A stretch of 58,808 nucleotides of DNA from Cyanobium sp. FGCU52. GTDB taxonomy: Bacteria > Cyanobacteriota > Cyanobacteriia > PCC-6307 > Cyanobiaceae. This document shows positions 55,695 to 58,808 of the stretch, one piece after another. The DNA lies in NCBI GenBank assembly GCA_024958715.1, contig JANWUS010000073.1, forward strand, positions 1-58,808. Direction: 5' to 3'. How positions within the stretch are numbered: position 1 is the stretch's first letter; every line of letters starts with the position of its first letter. The notes beneath the pieces were generated by a model. It saw only the letters and a list, made by a program, of their open reading frames with translations, searched no databases and had not been told where the DNA came from. A program made the position numbers and the translations under genes.

Positions 55695-58610
55695 ATGGCG
55701 AAGCCGTCTTGTCGCCAGCTGGGTTCTGCCTACGCTCGGGCCGTGATCGCCCCCCCCTCTCCGCCCCCGCGCGCCCGCTGGCCGCAGACCAGGGCCGTGG
55801 CCCAGTCCCTGGCCGTTGCGGCCGCCTTTCTGGCACTGCTCGTGGTGCTCGCCCGCATGGCGGTGGAGTGGCACTGGTTCGGTCAGTTCGATCTCCAGAG
55901 CGTGCTGGTCCGCCGCTGGCTGCTGCAGTGGACGGCATTCGTGCTGGTGTTCGGCGGCGGCTGCCTGCTGCAGCTCAAGCAGTTGCAGCGCTGCTGGCGC
56001 CTGCGCCAGCAGGCCGCTCAGAAACCCCTCGGTCCCGACCCGCTGTTGCTTCTGCGCGGCCGAGCCCTTCTGCTGGTGATGATCGCGCTGCTGCTGCTGC
56101 TGGCCGCGGGTCTGTCCTACCTGGTGCTTCAGGCCCGGGACCTGATCGCGGCCCCGTTCAGCGGCCATGGCATCACCGGGCTGTCGGTGCTGTTCCAGCT
56201 CTCCCCCCTGATGCCGCTGGGGCTGGCGGCCGCCCTGCTGCTGCCCCTGCTGCGCTGGCCGCTCACCAGTCTGCGCATCATCCTCACGGCGGCCCTGGCC
56301 GCCTCGGCCACCGCCCTGGCCCGGGGCTGGAGCCTGTGGCTGCCGGCCCTGCTGGCGGCCCCCTTCGGCGAGCGTGATCCGCTGGTGGGACTGGATCTGT
56401 CGTTCACGGTGCTGCGACTGCCGGCCCTCAAGCTGCTGCTGAGCGTGGTGCTGGCCCAGGGCGTGGTGGGCCTGGCAGCCTGCCTGCTGCTCAGCTTCAG
56501 CGAGGGCACCAGCCTCTCCGATGGCGCCTTCCCGGGCCTGAGCCGGGAGCAGCAACGCGTTCTTCAGCCCCAACTGGCCGTTCTGGCGGTGGTGGCCGCC
56601 TTGATCAGTGCCCTGGCTCCCTTCGATCTGATGGTGGAGGGCAGCGGCGTCGCCTCCGGGGCGGGGTTCGTGGATCTGCATGTGCGCCTGCCGCTGCGGC
56701 TGCTGCTGGCCCTGCTGCTGCTGCTCACGGCCCTGGGCCTGCTGGTGCCCCTGCCCAAGGGATGGCTCAGGCGCGGTGCGCTGCTGCCGCTGTCGCTCAC
56801 CGCTCTGCTCGTGCCGATCAGTGAGTGGCTGTTGGCGCCCCTGGTCCAGCGGCTGTGGGTGCAGCCCCGGGAGCTGGCGGTGGAAACGCCCTATCTGCAG
56901 CGCAGCATCGAGTCCACCCGCCGTGCCTTCGGTCTGGAGCGGGTGCGCACCACCACCCTGGAGCCGCGGCAGAGGATCACCGCGGCGGATCTGGCGGAGG
57001 CGCCCGGCACCCTCGACAACATCCGCCTGTGGGACAGCCAGCCGCTGCTGGCCGCCAACCGCCAGCTGCAGCAGCTGCGCCTCTACTACCGCTTCTCCTC
57101 GGCCGCCGTCGATCGCTATCCCCTCAACGACCAGGACGGCCGCCAGAGCAGTCGGCAGGTGCTGATCTCGGCCCGGGAGCTCGACAGCAGCGCCCTGCCG
57201 AAGGGCTCGCGCACCTGGTTGAACCGCCATCTGGTGTTCACCAACGGCCATGGCTTCACGGTGTCGCCGGTCAACATCGCCGGACCCGACGGCCTGCCTC
57301 TGTTCTTCGTGAAGGACCTCGGGCGCAGCGGGCGGGTGCAGGGGATCCCCCAGCTGGGAGTGAGCGATGCCGAGGCCCGTGCAGCCCTGCCGGTGGGACG
57401 GCCCAGCCTCTACTTCGCCTCGGGCCCTTCGCCTTATGCGATCGCGCCGACGAAGGTGCAGGAGTTCGCCTACCCCGATGGCGAACTCAATGTGTACACC
57501 CACTACGACGGCACGCGCGGGGTGCCCCTGGCCACCCCCTGGCAGCGCTTCTGCGCGGCGGTGTACCTGGGAGAGCCCCGGGTGCTGTTCACCGGGTCGT
57601 TCACCCCCCGCTCGCTGCTGCTGCTGCGGCGCCAGGTGAACCAGCGGCTGGAGGCCCTCGCCCCCTTCCTGCACTTCGAGAGCGAGCCCTACCTGGTCAC
57701 GGCCCGGGTGGGTCCGCACGAGGGCTACCGGCCGGATCAGCACCAGTACTGGCTGCTCGACGGTTTCACGAACAGCCGCTCCTATCCCTACAGCGACCCC
57801 AATCCCCAGGGCATCCGCTACTTCCGCAACCCGGTGAAGGCGGTGGTGGATGCCCACGACGGCCGCCTGTGGCTCTACGTGAGCGATCCCTCCGATCCGG
57901 TGCTGCGCACCTGGCAGCGGGCCTTCCCCGAGCTGTTCCGGCCCCTCAGAGCCATGCCCGAGGCCCTGCTGCGCCACATCAGGGTGCCTCAGAGCCAGTT
58001 CACGATCCAGTCGGAGCGCCTGCTGCGGTACCACGTCACCGATGTGCGCACCTTCTACAACGGTGACGACGTTTGGGCGGTGCCCTACGAGATCTACGGC
58101 AACAGCAACGCTCAGGTCCGCCCGTATCACCTCACCCTCCAGCTGCCGGGACAGAGCCGCACCGAGTTCGTGCTGCTGCTGCCCTTCTCGCCGCTGAAGC
58201 GCACCAACCTCGTGGGCTGGCTGGCCGCCCGCAACGATCCGCCCCACTACGGCGAACTCCTGCTGGTGCGCTTCCCCCAGCAGCGCCTGCTGCTGGGCCC
58301 GCAGCAGGTGTCGGCGCTGATCGATCAGGACCCCACGATCAGCTTTCAGTTCGGCCTCTGGAACAGGCTCGGCTCCCGGCTGTTCCGGGGCAACATGCTC
58401 GTGCTGCCGGTGGGATCGGGCCTGCTCTACGTGGAGCCGGTCTACCTGCAATCGAAGGGCAACGATCTGCCCACCCTGGTGCGGGTGGTGGTGACCGACG
58501 GCACCACCTTCGTGATGGAGCGCAACCTGCAGACGGCTCTGGAGAAACTGGTGAGCGGGCGGGGGGGATCCGTCACGGCCCCTTCGATCCCCCCCGAGCT
58601 GGGGCCATGA
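55695..58610 (+). CDS. UPF0182 family large membrane protein
   Basis: 971 aa from ATG 55695. About seven transmembrane helices in the first 390 residues (with EWHWFGQFD after the first) are followed by a large extracytoplasmic domain with the conserved blocks TLDNIRLWD, YYRFSSAAVDRY, GFTVSPVN, YGNSNAQVRPYHL and MERNLQTALEKL. Function unknown; widespread in actinobacteria and cyanobacteria. GTG 55743 is an alternative start, just after a GCCTACGCTCGGG element. Confidence 0.9.
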   Translation: MAKPSCRQLGSAYARAVIAPPSPPPRARWPQTRAVAQSLAVAAAFLALLVVLARMAVEWHWFGQFDLQSVLVRRWLLQWTAFVLVFGGGCLLQLKQLQRCWRLRQQAAQKPLGPDPLLLLRGRALLLVMIALLLLLAAGLSYLVLQARDLIAAPFSGHGITGLSVLFQLSPLMPLGLAAALLLPLLRWPLTSLRIILTAALAASATALARGWSLWLPALLAAPFGERDPLVGLDLSFTVLRLPALKLLLSVVLAQGVVGLAACLLLSFSEGTSLSDGAFPGLSREQQRVLQPQLAVLAVVAALISALAPFDLMVEGSGVASGAGFVDLHVRLPLRLLLALLLLLTALGLLVPLPKGWLRRGALLPLSLTALLVPISEWLLAPLVQRLWVQPRELAVETPYLQRSIESTRRAFGLERVRTTTLEPRQRITAADLAEAPGTLDNIRLWDSQPLLAANRQLQQLRLYYRFSSAAVDRYPLNDQDGRQSSRQVLISARELDSSALPKGSRTWLNRHLVFTNGHGFTVSPVNIAGPDGLPLFFVKDLGRSGRVQGIPQLGVSDAEARAALPVGRPSLYFASGPSPYAIAPTKVQEFAYPDGELNVYTHYDGTRGVPLATPWQRFCAAVYLGEPRVLFTGSFTPRSLLLLRRQVNQRLEALAPFLHFESEPYLVTARVGPHEGYRPDQHQYWLLDGFTNSRSYPYSDPNPQGIRYFRNPVKAVVDAHDGRLWLYVSDPSDPVLRTWQRAFPELFRPLRAMPEALLRHIRVPQSQFTIQSERLLRYHVTDVRTFYNGDDVWAVPYEIYGNSNAQVRPYHLTLQLPGQSRTEFVLLLPFSPLKRTNLVGWLAARNDPPHYGELLLVRFPQQRLLLGPQQVSALIDQDPTISFQFGLWNRLGSRLFRGNMLVLPVGSGLLYVEPVYLQSKGNDLPTLVRVVVTDGTTFVMERNLQTALEKLVSGRGGSVTAPSIPPELGP

Positions 58611-58650
58611 CCGCGGGTTGACGTCGGCCAAGGAAGAGCGGCCGGCCATG

Positions 58651-58680
58651 AAAAAAGGGCCCCTTGCCCAGGGGCCCTTA
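58651..58680 (-). terminator. Intrinsic terminator of the aldolase gene
   Basis: Perfect 10-bp arms AAGGGCCCCT (58655-58664) and AGGGGCCCTT (58670-58679) around a 5-base loop. On the minus strand the stem runs into TTTTTT. It lies 37 bp past the aldolase stop and also closes the convergent UPF0182 transcript region. Confidence 0.93.
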
Positions 58681-58716
58681 TGGAGCGAGGAACCAGCCCT
58701 TGCGGGACGTCGGGCC

Positions 58717-58808
58717 TCAGGCAGCCACGGCAGTCTTCGGGTCGAGCTCGCCTTTGGCGTACAGACCGGCGTAGTAGTTGATGTCGCGCTGCTTGATCTT
58801 GCTGGCGT
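58717..58808 (-). CDS. Class II fructose-bisphosphate aldolase, C-terminal fragment (runs off the window)
   Basis: Only the last 30 codons are in the window. The residues ASKIKQRDINYYAGLYAKGE followed by LDPKTAVAA match the C-terminus of cyanobacterial class II fructose-1,6-bisphosphate aldolase, where GNASKIKQ precedes a YA..YA.GELD block. The enzyme serves the Calvin cycle and glycolysis. It ends at a strong terminator. The 5' part is beyond 58808. Confidence 0.75.
   Translation of the reverse strand, partial: ASKIKQRDINYYAGLYAKGELDPKTAVAA

Noticed and set aside
55635-58649. Minus-strand open frame of about 1000 codons opposite the UPF0182 gene
   Set aside because: Gln/His/Gly-rich shadow composition with no domain; the plus strand encodes a complete UPF0182 protein.

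Overview
The window is about 58.8 kb of very GC-rich, gene-dense bacterial DNA. The gene set is that of an oxygenic picocyanobacterium of the Cyanobium / high-GC Synechococcus type: acsF (aerobic chlorophyll cyclase), psb30/ycf12 (photosystem II), a Ycf20-family protein, a CPP1-like J-domain protein, a DUF92 (VTE6-like) phytyl-phosphate kinase, D-glycerate 3-kinase (photorespiration), a CbbY-like HAD phosphatase, UPF0182, B12-dependent NrdJ, and many short families restricted to or enriched in cyanobacteria (DUF1651, DUF3531, DUF2996, DUF6464). Genus is an inference; no rRNA or other marker locus is present. I found no tRNA, rRNA, CRISPR array or intact insertion sequence.

Layout. 0-16 kb is a core region: nrdJ, a methyltransferase, corA, a secreted HExxH protein coupled to prfC, DUF1651, the CPP1-like protein, hslO with an ABC ATPase, DUF3531, rsmE, DUF92, a group 3 sigma factor, an SGNH hydrolase with an aminotransferase, and a family 4 uracil-DNA glycosylase. 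16-20.5 kb is the only clearly accessory region. It holds an intact Uma2 nuclease gene, an RHH/VapC toxin-antitoxin pair whose PIN domain has lost an acidic residue, a Phd-type antitoxin followed by a shattered VapC remnant, an HpsJ-like membrane protein, a PEP-CTERM-like surface protein with a clear terminator, and a second, broken Uma2 copy.

20.6-37 kb returns to core genes: ispG, a C-terminal processing protease, two further HExxH proteins, mfd co-oriented with a divergent 4-hydroxyphenylpyruvate-dioxygenase-like protein, gap1, TerC, a DEAD-box helicase and fmt. 37-47 kb carries a TldD/PmbA pair directly behind acsF, a DUF2996 protein, an RNase II-like gene with ubiX, two half-size GDT1 cation transporters with a YkgJ protein, and psb30. 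47-58.8 kb has recJ, the CbbY-like phosphatase, ycf20, glycerate kinase, rpmF, an FtsH paralog, a bicupin, a MoaD-like protein with threonine synthase, a UPF0182 protein and the 3' end of class II fructose-bisphosphate aldolase with its terminator.

The points I consider most worth a second look are: three paralogous exported or membrane-anchored proteins sharing an HEA[IT]HxxQxCA[AG]G signature; an RNase II/R-type protein whose RNB catalytic residues appear to be gone; a small decaying toxin-antitoxin/Uma2 island; mutually exclusive hairpins in the corA leader; an HPPD-like protein behind mfd; and a MoaD-like sulfur-carrier candidate behind threonine synthase. Apart from these, most of the window is ordinary core genome.
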